A stretch of 64,000 bases of DNA from Symbiodinium kawagutii (taxonomy: Eukaryota; Sar; Dinophyceae; Suessiales; Symbiodiniaceae): contig VSDK01004314.1 in NCBI GenBank assembly GCA_009767595.1, positions 321,707 through 385,706 of the forward strand. The letters are read 5' to 3'. Every line of letters begins with the position of its first letter. Position 1 is the stretch's first letter. The position numbers were made by a program, and so were the translations under genes. The notes below the pieces were generated by a model. The model was not told the DNA's origin and ran no database searches. It worked only from the letters and a program-made list of their open reading frames with translations. Shown here piece after piece: positions 32,931 to 43,455 of this stretch.

Positions 32931-33725
32931 TCAAACGGTCGTCCTGGAACGTCGTGGAACATCAGGACCTATGAGAGGTCCAAATCTACAATGCTGTATG
33001 TTCCAGGTGCCGATGTTCGGTGCGTTTGTTTGTTTGTTTGTTTGTTTGTTTGTTTGCTTGCTTGCTTGTTTGTTTGTTTGGGGTATACGTACTTCGATGG
33101 GAGAGTTACAGCACTGCAGCAATTTTTCGGGTTGAATAGTTTCGGGCAACCAAAACCATTTAGTAAGACCAGAGGTCAAATGCCTGTCGCTTGGTGTCCG
33201 TTGTTGCAACAGCTTATTGAGCTTTAGTTTGGCTATTGCACCCATTTTGTACTGCAGCAAGGATTCTGACCTAGGTTGCCAACTCTTCACATTTTGGCCA
33301 CCTGTGTTGAGGGTTTCCAGTCTCAAAATCTCTCGATGTTGACATTGACACAATTACGATGGGCGATGGGCAAGAACCATTATGAACCAGAAAAACTGAA
33401 TGACACCTTCGTTTTGTCGATTGTAAAGGTCATGGGCCACCGACTTTTTATACACAACTTGGTGACATTCCAACTTACGAGAAGCTGGTGAAAGACAAGT
33501 GGAAATTCCTGTTTGGGTCAGAACAACGCGGCGCATGCAGAGATACGGAAGCACATCAAAAGCGCTGCATAGAATTCTTGACATCAGTTCATGTTTTCGA
33601 GATAGTTTGAATAACTGCAATTCGAAAGGAAAGGGCTTTACAGTAGGGGCCTCAAAAACGCCACTTTGGGATGGTAAGCAGGTAGAATAGAAGAACCACA
33701 TGTTCAGGACATGACTGGAGGCCAA
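32931..33725 (-). pseudogene. Minus-strand open frame of about 264 codons with one stop
   Basis: On the minus strand one frame is open from 33725 to 32931 with a single TAA at 33354-33356. Fragments are SRKHELMSRILCSAFDVL and LETLNTGGQNVKSWQPRSES. The last part runs through a (TTTG)n microsatellite at 33022-33075, giving a Lys/Gln/Thr-Asn string, so the real coding limit is probably near 33080. Possibly a decayed transposon or gene frame; no domain recognised. Confidence 0.3.
33022..33075. repeat. (TTTG)n / (TTGC)n microsatellite
   Basis: About 13 tetramers, mostly tttg with three ttgc units in the middle. Confidence 0.95.
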
Positions 33726-34099
33726 GTTTACAGATCTTAGCCGCTTATTAGACTCAGGTACGCATATTTTGGGCGTCTCGATACCTCAGTTGTAGCCATA
33801 GCTAGCCAAGGAAGACCTGCTTTTGTATAGAGGTTCATGTAAGTCAGTGCCAAGTATTTCCATAATCAATTGGTATGAGGAGATCCCAAGTGTGTTAGTA
33901 TGTTTTTTAGTTGCCAAGGGAGTTCGAACCTTGCTTGGTTGACACGGGATTTCGAACGTTGCTTGGTTGATTGAGTTATATCATCAATGGTAGTAGTAGT
34001 CCAATATCGGAATGATGTTTGAGTGATATAGCCAATATATTTCCAATATCAATGGGTAGTAGTCCAATAGATAGTAAGATTCCCCTCATCCTTACGATC

Positions 34100-34240
34100 G
34101 TTGAGAGAGACAGCTCCCCATGTGGCCCCGCATCTCTGCAGGCCATCACCAGGGCCGCGTCCCAGTCCCAAAGCAGGGCCCGGCGCGAAACGTTTCGAGC
34201 CGCTGGGCTGAACGGCGGCTGGACGTTGGAAACATGATCA
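34100..34240. CDS. Exon candidate, strand uncertain
   Basis: On plus, ctctgcag|GCC (AG|G) starts AITRAASQSQSRARRETFRA and continues AGLNGGWTLE. On minus, a frame with a strong gtaagg donor reads VSRRALLWDWDAALVMACRD and AGPHGELSLST. Neither matches a family I can name. The island is probably an exon of one of them. Confidence 0.35.
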
Positions 34241-34264
34241 GATTCTGGAATATGGAAATCCAAA

Positions 34265-34392
34265 TGGCTATGGGATGCTATGGGTCAAGGCTTAAACCAA
34301 CCACTAATGGGGGAGAATAAGCAGCAATAGTGGGGAAAGCAATGGTTAATGATAGGGAACCAGGGGTACAGGGTGAACTGACCCACAGCCAG
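34265..34392 (+). mobile_element. MITE family C copy 3
   Basis: Has tggctatgggatgctatggg, accactaatgggggagaata, ggggaaagcaatggttaatg, aaccaggggtacaggg and the end gaactgacccacagcca. Confidence 0.65.
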
Positions 34393-35582
34393 ATAGTAAG
34401 GATGGTTATACAGGTAATGAGTTGACAATTGGGTGATGGATGGATATGGATGGTAGCTCATTGAATCTGATTTCTGTATATATATATATATATGTATACA
34501 ATTAGATATATATAATTTGCAATGATTTTATATTGTTTTCATGATGGCTTTATCAACCATAAATTATGCATTGCCCACTATCATCCATTGAGCAGTTCGC
34601 GGCCGGTTTCGAAAGTGTGGGACGCATGTCTGTGCCAGCTGCAAAAAGCATTGTTTTCGAAACGACACAGACCGCGTGGCCATAAGGTAAGAGATCACCT
34701 TGCTTCAAATTCAAAACCAGTACACAGCTGACAATTGCACACACACATGCGACAATGTGCTTGGTTCATTGGAAGCCAGTTGGAAATGCCAGTGAACAAT
34801 TGGGATGAGATACTTTTTCGTGTGAAAACAAAAGAAAATCAAGCATCTAAACATCAAAACCACAAGAATTGCTGGCACAGATTGTCCTTGCATCACTTCA
34901 CACCGTAGTGAAAATGCCACCGATAAGACAGCATGATTTGATTTAACCTGTGCCAACACAATGGAAGTGCATGGACGGCATTAAGCAGCACACCCTTCAG
35001 TCGATGCATGCCAGTTCTTCTAGGATCCCCACGAGCAATGTCTCCATGTGCAGCTGTGAATGACAGGCACAGTGGACTGACTAAACGAAAATGGTTTTGT
35101 TTCATCCGCAGAACAAAGATTTCCAGGAAAAAACAAAACATTATATTATATAATTATACAATTGTTTAGATTTTATCAAAATCACAATTTTCTTGCCGGA
35201 AAAACATTTGTTTTTGATGTCCAGAAGCAAATTATCTTGTTCTTTATAGAAGAACCTACGTTCCCACAGATACATATGTATACGACTTTGTACGGTGTAT
35301 GTATATATGTATGCATGTATCTATAGATAGACGTATACATCTTTTTATTATATATATATATATATATTTGCGCATTATCTACCAGCGATTCTTACAATCA
35401 AATCGATTTCTATACAAAATCATCAACATATGCATTGTGGCGGCGGGGGGGTATAACTTTTTCACCCGAAGCTGAAGCCGCGAGCCGAAAACGCACGCTA
35501 GCCAAAAGCCCATCCCACCCAAAGCCGCGAAGCCGGACCCCGAAGACGAACGGAACAAGACCCGGAGACGAGCCCCGAATTG
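34393..35582. other. No gene recognised; TA tracts and short open frames
   Basis: TA microsatellites lie near 34470-34515 and 35345-35370. Minus-strand open frames at 34.55-35.14 kb lie in different frames. From about 35430, GC-rich sequence leads into the GA tract and seems part of the next element. Confidence 0.45.
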
Positions 35583-35786
35583 AAGGGGCGGAGGAGAGAG
35601 AGATAGAGAGAGGAGAGAAAGAGAGAGGAGACAGAGAGAGGGAGACAGCGAGAGAAAGAGAGGGAGAGAAAGAGAGCGAGAGCGAGAGCGAGAGAGAGAG
35701 AGAGAGAGAGGGAAGAAAGAAGAGAGAAGACAGAGAGAGAGAGATATATAGAGAGAGAGAGATAGAGGAGCTCTATCTCTCTCTTT
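35583..35786. repeat. (GA)n / GAGAGAAAGA low-complexity tract
   Basis: About 200 bp of purine-only gagaga, gagagaaaga and gagagcgaga. It ends in a short inverted piece, gagctctatctctctctttt. It sits directly before the hAT-like coding region. Confidence 0.95.
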
Positions 35787-35807
35787 TCCTTCTCTCACAA
35801 TGATCGC

Positions 35808-37637
35808 ATGTTCTATAGTCCATTATCAATCGTTCTGCTCATAGGAATTTATGGGAAACCCGCAGATGGACACCCCATTGGCATAGGGGGAGACACAGGT
35901 GCTATGCCTGTGCAATTGAAGACGCGGCTCTTGAAGTGGACTGGTTCCCGCGGACAACCGGAAGGTATTTCAACTGCGGCTCAGCTTGTGAGCGGGTTAG
36001 TCGGCATGCCCGTGAAAACGGTTGAGAAGTTGTTTAAGGAAGTGGAAGCATCCGGGCTGTCTCTTGAGCGCGCGTCTGGTTGTGAGTCTGCTCCTAACAG
36101 ATTTGGTGAAATGCGTGCTTCTGCTGCAGAGAGGCCTGATGAGGATGTCATGGAAGCGTTGGACAGGCAGGCGCTGTATAATGCGGTGCGGGGGCGTCCA
36201 TTCAGCCAGTTTCCAGAAGATATTTTGATATAATATTGAGGCATCACGGGGTTGCTGTCGGAACGACTCACCATTCGGAATATTTCTCATCCTGGGTGGA
36301 GTCGTCAGCTGCCAAGTTGTTGCGTCAAGTGCAAATGGCCTACCTTGCGCATACCGCTTTGGGTGGCCTTGGCATCCCTAGCGACACCGAATGTATCTGT
36401 GATGCGGGAACCCTGGGAAAATGGTATTCGAGAACTTCGGAGACTTTTCTCCTCATTGGAATTGTGGTGAGTACACCGCATATGTCACAGCGTCTCTTGT
36501 TAGAAGCCGTCAATGAACAATGTGACGCCCGTGGTCCACAACATGCGAATCGAACACACAGTGTTTTGCAAGAAGTCTTTGGGGACAATCTGTCAAAACG
36601 GCTAGCTTGTGTTTGTGCAGATGGACAGCTTGTAAAGGGCGGGCCTGGAGCTACGCATCCCAGCACAGATGCTGCAAAGCATTTTTGGGCTTTGATCCCA
36701 AATCGCACGGAAAGGAGTATTTGGGACCCATTTCACCTATGCGACTCCTTGAGCAAGCCTGCGGGTCGAAGGAATATTTTTGCAGACTCCGCGGGCCGGA
36801 GCTGGGCCAGTCTGCGCATGCTTGGGATCGCCGCTTCTCTTCTTTCACTCCATGATTGGATTCTTCCCATGTCTTTCAGAAGCCATGACTTAAGGTTCCT
36901 TACGTTGCTATCTCGTTTGAATTCGCTGCACTAAAGCAGCGGCCCTCGCCTGTGCCTGCGGGTCTAAATTTTTTTTGCAGGCCGAGCAGGCCGGAGCTGG
37001 GTCAGCCAAAGCAGCGTAAACGATTTTGTTTATCTGGAGTTGATTGCCGCGTGAAACGTGTGTGGGCAGCTTGATGGCTGAATCCTTATAGCGGCAGAAT
37101 TTGATCATTTTGTGTCATATGATTGTGTAATCATGGAGAATGAAGCAATGTGTCGGATACAATGTGCTTTGTACCCAAGCAATTGAATGGTTTCTGAGGC
37201 TGTGGGCTGGTTTTCTCGGCGCTGTTCCAGCCGCGCGGAAAGATCATTGAAAGCAAGGGCGAGGTGGAATTCAAAAGTTCCAGAGCAAGCGTCTTTTGCA
37301 GAAGCAGCCCACCAGCTCCGCAGCAGATCTGGAAGCGTTAGCGTTGAAGCTTCCCGTCCTCAGCTGATTGGCGCCCCCGTTCCCGTCTTGCAGCCTTCTA
37401 TTCCCTTGGTGTTGGATGGGACCGTAGCTGATTCAACGGCAGTGTCTCCGATTTCCACTCCAGTCAAGAGATTCTTGTTGCCTGCTCGCATGGAACTCTA
37501 AAGTGTTGCAAGGCAGGCGTCGCTGCTTCCTGAACAGAAAGGCGTTTACGCTGACGTGGGATCCCTGCTCGAGAGTTCCTGTTTTCGGCGCCAGGCCAGC
37601 GTCCGGTTTACTTACTTCGGTATGAGTTTTATGATTC
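35808..37637 (+). pseudogene. Broken hAT-transposase-like coding region
   Basis: Three open segments on plus: 35808-36233 (frame 1), then 36180-36934 in a shifted frame, then 37187-37501 in that same second frame, continuing past one TAA to about 37637. The middle segment holds the telling motifs: CDAGTLGKWYSRTSETFLLI, then LACVCADGQLVKGGPGAT and WDPFHLCDSLSK. In hAT-family transposases and their domesticated relatives, a DGxTD-type block is followed by a DGAxxMxG block and an HC(I/F)AHR block; spacing and local chemistry fit, but the key residues are only partly kept. I therefore call it hAT-like at low confidence. The frame change near 36180-36230 and stops at 36932 and 37499 show that it cannot make one protein. 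A repeated motif, ttttgcag and ccggagctgggccag, occurs at about 36778 and again at 36972. The GC content is visibly higher than in the flanks. Confidence 0.4.
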
Positions 37638-37950
37638 TATAAGTGTAGCATGCGTGTCGTGTGTTAAATGATTCTTATTTCTCGTAAATGGAGCTGATGC
37701 TCTTTTTCTCGCCTGTTTATTTCCTTTAAAGCACACAATGTAGAATTTAACATGTCATGAATTACAAAAGCACTCCTGAACATGTACGTAGCGGCGGGCC
37801 CCGACATACGCGGCCACCCTGAACATACATATGCATGGATTAATTTATTGGTTTGAATTCAGACAGTATTTTTTGTTTTTTTTTAGTTTTCTATTGATGT
37901 TGAAATACATATATATTCGTGCCATATAAGTTCATCTACACGTCCACAAG

Positions 37951-38088
37951 GGCCCAAACCGATGGACGCCTGTGATCTTCAACTTGTTGTCACGCTTAGG
38001 TCGCGCGGTAGTCCATGGGCCTTTCCAGAGCTGCGCTTCGAGGACTGGCGCGGCCACACCATTCCCACTGGGATTTTCTTGAGGCTAA
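37951..38088 (+). CDS. Exon with consensus GTAAGT donor, unknown protein
   Basis: After cgtccacaag (AG|G) the frame reads PKPMDACDLQLVVTLRSRGS, then PWAFPELRFEDWRGHTIPTG and IFLRL, ending exactly at gtaagt. It is open upstream past another acceptor near 37930 and has one of the strongest donors in the window. The peptide is convincingly protein-like. No family is recognised. A disrupted MITE follows 24 bp downstream. Confidence 0.55.
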
Positions 38089-38111
38089 GTAAGTCTAAGT
38101 AACGTACAATT

Positions 38112-38306
38112 GGTGGTTCCTAAACATGGGGAACCCTAAATCATTGGCATAAATGGGGTTATAACCATTGATGATATGATAACCAACAAAAAGGGTGCTT
38201 CTCTTAATGGGGGACCCCAAACCAGATGGTTGGTTTTTCTTTGTTTTTTTACAAATTGTTGCCATGAAGGGTGGCAATTGGGGGATCCCCTATTTGTGGA
38301 AATGCG
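38112..38306 (+). mobile_element. Family A MITE sequence mixed with family E sequence
   Basis: A left-arm-like ggtggttcctaaacatgggg and aaccctaaatcatt gives way to family E sequence (ataaatggggttataaccat and tgataaccaacaa). A second arm then follows: gtgcttctcttaatggggga, the interior atggttggttttt and the right end gggatcccctatttgtggaa. This suggests nesting or recombination of two elements. Confidence 0.5.
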
Positions 38307-39256
38307 CAAATGACGTATTCAAGTACAAACATTTGATGATATTTGTGCATGGTCGGATCCTTTTGTCAATGTGTTTTGACATGTTTTAGCGAGTTTGTTT
38401 GTGTGTTCCAACACGACTACCAATGAGGTGGGCCATGATGAGGTGTGTAACGGCACAGTTGCCATGTTGTTAACTAACAACCGTGCGGTTGGGGAGTACG
38501 ATCACATCAGTGGATCCTACTACTGAGAGTGGACCCTGTCCTAGGGTTTTACCTGTACCTGAGCAATGTTTTCAACAGTGATGGAAGCTACAAATCGTTT
38601 CCAACGTAGTGTCAAATGATGGTTTGGAATGTTTGAAAAATGTTTCGAACTAAAAAATTGAAGTTGTAAACAACTAATCATGAAGACGTATAGGGGGTTT
38701 ATTATCAACAAGAAAAATAGTTGTTCCATCAATGGTATAGCCTTCAGTGATCCCAAACTACTCTCATTCAGCTGACCTCAAATTCGGCGCTGACGCTCCA
38801 GATTTGAGATCACCCAGTAGCCAGGTCTTGCAAATTTCAGATGGGATCTAAAGATCTACGCCTTGATGCATAGCCCGTTTCATCTACCAACTTACGCGGG
38901 TTTCAAAGCAGACCACGATCAGTTGATTGGAGGCAGTTTATGACTTTGCGGCACTGGAAACACCATGTTGAAAGTGCAACGGTTTGGACTGCCGTGGAGT
39001 AGTCTGGCATGTTTCATCCCAACCTGAGATGATTACCCTAATCCAAAAGAACTTGACTGCCCAAGATGATTGCTGAACTCAGTTGGATTTATAGCTACTG
39101 CATTTGATTCTATACACTTATGTGTCTTCGCATATATTTTTTTAATGTGCTGTATACATGCGTATTCGATCAATCAATCTTTGTACATGTGCCTAGATCT
39201 CTGCTTTTGGGATGCAAAGGACCAGGTGAAGCCCCCCACCCTTTGTGGGGTCTCAG
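38307..39256. other. No secure gene
   Basis: Short open frames only. A possible upstream exon for the next entry ends at aaggaccag before gtgaag near 39223 (peptide CLDLCFWDAKDQ), too short to assert. Confidence 0.4.
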
Positions 39257-39367
39257 GATCAGCCGGGAGTAGAGCACTTCCAAATGTCGCAGGGCTCAGT
39301 TGCTGCCAACCAGCTTCATGAGCTGTTTCGTTGGCTGGCTGACTGGCGGCAATTGCTTGCTGCTTAG
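39257..39367 (+). CDS. Exon candidate, unknown protein, ends in stop
   Basis: Starts after gtggggtctcag (AG|G) and reads DQPGVEHFQMSQGSVAANQL, then HELFRWLADWRQLLAA and TAG. The amphipathic Trp-rich helix and good acceptor make it one of the better unassigned exons. The opposite strand is also open (79 codons), probably a shadow. Confidence 0.5.
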   Translation, partial: DQPGVEHFQMSQGSVAANQLHELFRWLADWRQLLAA

Positions 39368-39799
39368 TTGCTTGTGAATCTGCTGGGTTTTCAACACTTG
39401 GCATTGCCGTCATGGCGTAGCAATCCTTTTCTAACAGAACAGGGTTGTGGGGAAGGGGGGTTCAACGGACGCAGCTCAGGTTGGGTTTACAGCCCAGTGC
39501 CAGTATGCATGAGGTGCCATGGCACGGATTTGGGATGTTTTGGCTCGCAGGGTGGCCAAGTGAATTGTAATTTGTTGATGAAGATTTTCCTCCATATTTG
39601 GTCCAGTGGTTTATTCACAGTTCTTCGGCCATTGCTGGACATTGCTGGTGGTTTGTTGACGGTACCTCAATCGCATGTCTATCAGCCCTGGTTGAGGAGT
39701 GGTAGGCAAAGTCGCTATTTGATGGGAATAGATTCAGAAGATGGTGCTCCTTTACTGGTTTATCTTCAAAAGTTGCAAAATGACGAGTTCTCTTGCTAA
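39368..39799 (+). CDS. Open frame of about 140 codons, unknown
   Basis: Continuous plus frame. The second half reads VNCNLLMKIFLHIWSSGLF, then TVLRPLLDIAGGLLTVPQ and YLMGIDSEDGAPLLVYLQKL. It may hold a hydrophobic segment, but no splice sites or family were found and chance is possible. Confidence 0.3.
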   Translation: MLVNLLGFQHLALPSWRSNPFLTEQGCGEGGFNGRSSGWVYSPVPVCMRCHGTDLGCFGSQGGQVNCNLLMKIFLHIWSSGLFTVLRPLLDIAGGLLTVPQSHVYQPWLRSGRQSRYLMGIDSEDGAPLLVYLQKLQNDEFSC

Positions 39800-40090
39800 G
39801 CAATCTAAAGCTTCACCCGCGCAATATGTAACTCTCACAGAAGATCAAGTAATTTACTCACTTCTACTTAGAGCAAGTTGTTGGTTTGTTGTCTAGTTGT
39901 GTTGTCATGCGGTGGGTGAATGCATTCCCATGGTTACTACTACAAAAGACCAACTATATGAGTGCAAACCATTTTTTTCACTCACTGCTTACACACTAGT
40001 CCTGCTCCTGCTCCTGCAACTCCTACTGCTATCGCTAGTGCTACTACCCACCACTACGGTCGCAGTAGTGCTGAGATGTGCAGTCCACAG

Positions 40091-40186
40091 GTGCGCAGAG
40101 CGTATCGTCAGTTGGCCTTGAAGTACCACCCCGACAAGAGCCAGGCGCAGAGCGCTCGTCAGTGCCAAGCGTTTGTGCGGCTCAAA
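40091..40186 (+). CDS. J-domain (DnaJ) protein, exon with HPD motif
   Basis: Starts after gtccacag (AG|G) and reads VRRAYRQLALKYHPDK, then SQAQSARQCQAFVRLK, ending before gtgtca. This is helix II of a J-domain with the HPD tripeptide that stimulates Hsp70 ATPase. The exon is 32 codons, phase 0 at both ends. J-domain proteins deliver clients to Hsp70 and trigger ATP hydrolysis. Helix I (consensus Y-x-x-LG-V) should lie in an upstream exon and was not found. Read as one frame through 40309 it loses the fold, supporting splicing here. Confidence 0.65.
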
Positions 40187-40474
40187 GTGTCAAGATCGCA
40201 GCGGTCAGTGCAGGTAGCATGGGAACGGCTGATGATGCCAACATGTACAGATAGCAGTGGTACGAGAATTTCAGCGATGCGTGATTGCAGAAAGTTGATT
40301 GTTTCATGATATCTCATGTATATAATTAATTAGGCATAAACACCTGTTTGATACGCCACATCCGCCAGTTCTCCACGGTGCAAAGTCGCATCCACATTCC
40401 AACCACAAAGAAGGTGCACTTGCGTGGCATTTGGGGATGGGTCCTGGCCCTTCAACTTGCCCACTGGGTGCCAG

Positions 40475-40582
40475 GAGGCTGATGGCGCAAAGTTCAAGAA
40501 GGTCACTGATGCCTACAAGGCCCCAGGGGAGGGCAGCACAGGATATGGGCTGACAGATTGGTCACCCAACCAACTTCAGTAA
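40475..40582 (+). CDS. J-domain protein, probable next exon (helix III)
   Basis: Starts after tgggtgccag (AG|G), in phase with the exon at 40091, and reads EADGAKFKKVTDAYKAPGEG, then STGYGLTDW to a TAA at 40580. FKKVTDAY matches helix III of the J-domain (FKxIxEAYxxLxD). The 288-bp intron between them is GT-AG. The spliced loop between HPD and helix III would be longer than usual, as in some DNAJC7-type proteins. A gc donor after TACAAG could end the exon at 40522. Confidence 0.5.
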   Translation, partial: EADGAKFKKVTDAYKAPGEGSTGYGLTDWSPNQLQ

Positions 40583-41197
40583 ATGGAGCTACAAATCATT
40601 ATCAAGCAGGTTTCAGCATGGTTCACCCCATGTATGAACATAGCAAGATTGGTAATAAACCACTCGCTGGATGCGCAACATGACTTCATTTTGAAAATCC
40701 AAAACTCAACCGGTGCTTGCAGGGATGAAGTTTAGGATGGGTCAGAGAAGGGAAACCTACTCCGTTTCAAGTTTACCTGAACACAACATTCATTATTGAT
40801 TTCTCACGTCTAAAATTCAAGCCATGCAACAAGCACAACCAATCCCGAGGTGGCGAACCTGATTGCAGAGTCATCCATCAGGATTTTCCATGCAGCGAGT
40901 TCACAAGAAAAAACAGATGCAGGTGTTTCCTGAAATGATAATGATGGCACCAATATTTCACCATACTGTATTGCACCCGTTTTTGCCATTCAACATTAAG
41001 ATTATCATTTTTGGATGGCTGGATCTCACCACCGTTGTATCCTGAAAGCTGTGTCCAGGCTTTGTGCGAAATGGCGCGGAACTTGGTGGTCATCAGGGCA
41101 GTCAGAACTTTTGAGAGTGTTGCTTGGTGGTGTTCCTTTCAACCTGTATCAATAAGTATCAATCATTATCCACCAATTACTGTACATTACAGCTATA
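40583..41197. other. No gene recognised
   Basis: Short frames on both strands around 40.86-41.1 kb with no motif or splice support. Confidence 0.45.
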
Positions 41198-41296
41198 GTG
41201 GTGTCTCAAAATAGGAGTACCCTCAAATCTTGCAATATGAATCATTTTTAAGCAACCCAACCATTTTTGGGGTTCCCAAACTGGAGAAACACCCAT
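41198..41296 (+). mobile_element. MITE family A copy
   Basis: Left gtggtgtctcaaaataggag, interior aatcttgcaatatgaatcat, right ccatttttggggttcccaaa and tggagaaacaccc. Confidence 0.75.
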
Positions 41297-41715
41297 ATGT
41301 ATATAGCTATGGCTATGGCCCTCACAAACTACTATAACCCTTCATGACCACATTCGACGATACAGCGCACAGCTCTGAAGCAATGATCAAGCATCATTAG
41401 CCTTGGTCAACCAACAAATCAGCTGGTCTATTGATCATTGCTACGCATCCTCATCCTCAGTATCATCATCATCATCATCAACAACAATATCATCATCACC
41501 AATGATTCATTCAGTAAACCCATGGCAGTGTTGCATCATTTCGAGCAGCTATACCAGTGGCATACCATGAATCCATTGAATCCATGATTCTTACCAGGGG
41601 GATCTTTTTTGGTACGTTGTTGCTTGTTTATGGTCCTTCTTGGTGATTAAGCCCGCAAATGAACCATTCTCAACATCTCAAAGGAGTGCCTCAAAAACCA
41701 CGATTGATGAAGCCA

Positions 41716-42144
41716 CTACTCCCGGGATTGGATGGTTTGAAATTGGTGTCCTGTTGTGCCAGATGTTTGAGGGAGGCACATTCCTTTGTCGGTAGACGGT
41801 ATATCCACAAATAGGTCCCCGAAACCATCAAAGTTGACACTTGTTGATAGGGACAAGCCATTCAACATTTCTGCTTGAATTTGAACACCAGCATCAACAA
41901 GAACTTCGAGCTGAGCCACGGAATAGAGCATAATTGGCCAATACATGACGGAAGTCGAGCCTTATTGTGATTCCTGTTTGATTGTACCAACTAATCGCCA
42001 ACCATTTTGATTCTCGGAGTCGCCATATCTACAGTTGTCAAGGTTTCCATGTTCTGTCAATGAGAAATCGAGCTGGTGAGACAAATACCAAGCATGTCCA
42101 AATATTAAGAACAAGATGACTAGTTTGAGAACGGGATACACCAA
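41716..42144 (-). pseudogene. Minus-strand open frame with one stop, membrane-like start
   Basis: On minus, one frame runs from 42144 to 41716 with a single TAA at 41962. It starts with a hydrophobic stretch, VLKLVILFLIFGHAWYLSH, then YWPIMLYSVAQLEVLVDAGV and VNFDGFGDLFVDIPSTDKG. The stop would revert to a glutamine codon by one base. The order hydrophobic helix, then YW..., loosely recalls the S5-pore region of cation channels, but there is no selectivity filter, so no function is assigned. Confidence 0.3.
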
Positions 42145-42290
42145 CCATGTGCCTGGGTTAGGCCATGTCTTTTATACTGCTTGATAATTGATGTTTGCAT
42201 ATGTCATGTGTTTGTCCTTGTCGTTGTTGTGGGTTTTGTTGGTGTTGCTGTCGTCCATGTTTGACAGATGATTGAATGTCATATATTTAA

Positions 42291-42680
42291 TTAAGCTATA
42301 TATTGTAAATCAATCCCTTGCACATCGTTATATCCCCACCCATTCTTGGTTACATTTGGCACATTCATCACATCGTTTCTACATGCGGTACATAATATAT
42401 GATGAACGGTACACGCAACTATTGTTGCACGTTGCCCAGCATAGATAAGCATTGATATCAACATGGTGATATTGGTCATGGTAATGTGGTAGTCATACCC
42501 ATCCACTCGTGACATTGGTAAGTGAACATCCCAATCAGCAGCAAGCGAACCGTGCTTCGAGATGTGAACAGCGAACCGGGTACCAGCACCTGCCGCACCT
42601 AGGCCACACCGATCGAACTCAGCGATAGCAAAATGATTGGGGCGGATGTGCAGTGAAGGATGGTGAATTTCAATGGTCAA
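42291..42680 (-). CDS. Open frame of 129 codons on minus, unknown
   Basis: Reads HHPSLHIRPNHFAIAEFDRC, then AVHISKHGSLAADWDVHLPM. The part at 42520-42660 is GC-rich, with open frames on both strands; an AG|G acceptor (gtgcggcag|GTG) lies on minus. Frame and strand are unsure. Confidence 0.25.
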   Translation of the reverse strand: MTIEIHHPSLHIRPNHFAIAEFDRCGLGAAGAGTRFAVHISKHGSLAADWDVHLPMSRVDGYDYHITMTNITMLISMLIYAGQRATIVACTVHHILCTACRNDVMNVPNVTKNGWGYNDVQGIDLQYIA

Positions 42681-43001
42681 TGGTTCATCAATGGTTCATT
42701 GATAAGTTAGTTTACCATTGATTTACCTCTAGTTATAGTTGTCAATACTGGTTGATCATCGTTAATTAGTGGTTCATTCATGGCTTATACTGATTGATTA
42801 TGTGTAATAGTGGCTGCTGGATTCCTCCATTCCGTTTATGCTTCGGTTCCGTTCGGCATTCAAAGACACACCACCACGGCAGGCGTGATTGAACTCGTCT
42901 AGGTCTGGGAATGCTGGGGTACACCACGCATGGACAGCACCTTAGTTCTGAGGTTGCGTATGGTTTCGTCAAACGTTCATTATTTTGCTAGGATATGTGT
43001 A

Positions 43002-43100
43002 GGTGTTTCTCAAAATAGGGGGACCCCCAAGTCATCCTTTAATAGTCATTCATAGCGATAAATCAACCATTTTTGGGGTCCCCTATTTTGAGAAACCACC
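43002..43100 (+). mobile_element. MITE family A, best-preserved copy
   Basis: Left ggtgtttctcaaaatagggg and right ccctattttgagaaaccacc are inverted repeats of about 20 bp. The interior is gacccccaagtcatcc, aatagtcattcatagcgata and aatcaaccatttttggggtc. 99 bp; useful as the reference copy for the family. Confidence 0.85.
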
Positions 43101-43384
43101 ATATGTGTAGGATCACAACCTTTTTTGTGTCCAACAAGTGCGCGCTGTTCGTGGCCCTGGGGTCCTGGTTGTCCAGCCATTCTCGGCGTGGATAGGTTGC
43201 TTGCTGTTGTGGGTTGGTTATGTTTGTTTTATGACGGCAATAGAATGTGATATTGCCAACAACCATAGGAATATATCAACCGCAACGGGTGGGCCGGTGG
43301 AACTCATTTGATCGCACCCTTTTCCCATGGTGTCATTGGTGTGCCTGTTTGGTTGAACAGAAGTTTGAATGATTTGCTGCGCAG

Positions 43385-43455
43385 TCTTGGTCGGCTTCTC
43401 TTCGACCCAAGCTCGGCACCATAGCATGGCGGGACCAAAGCACTGACGCAACCAG
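43385..43455 (+). CDS. Exon candidate, unknown protein (SWSASLRPKLGTIAWRD)
   Basis: Between tttgctgcgcag and the donor gtttct the frame reads SWSASLRPKLGTIAWRDQST then DAT. Overlapping minus-strand frames of 70-110 codons are also open, so the call is tentative. Confidence 0.3.

Noticed and set aside
35379..35803. 139-codon minus and 122-codon plus frames over the GA tract
   Set aside because: Low-complexity Ser/Leu or Arg/Glu strings from (GA)n; no real protein features.
41716..42144. Cyclic-nucleotide-gated or potassium channel pore
   Set aside because: A hydrophobic helix followed by YW is suggestive, but no selectivity-filter sequence is present and the frame holds a stop.
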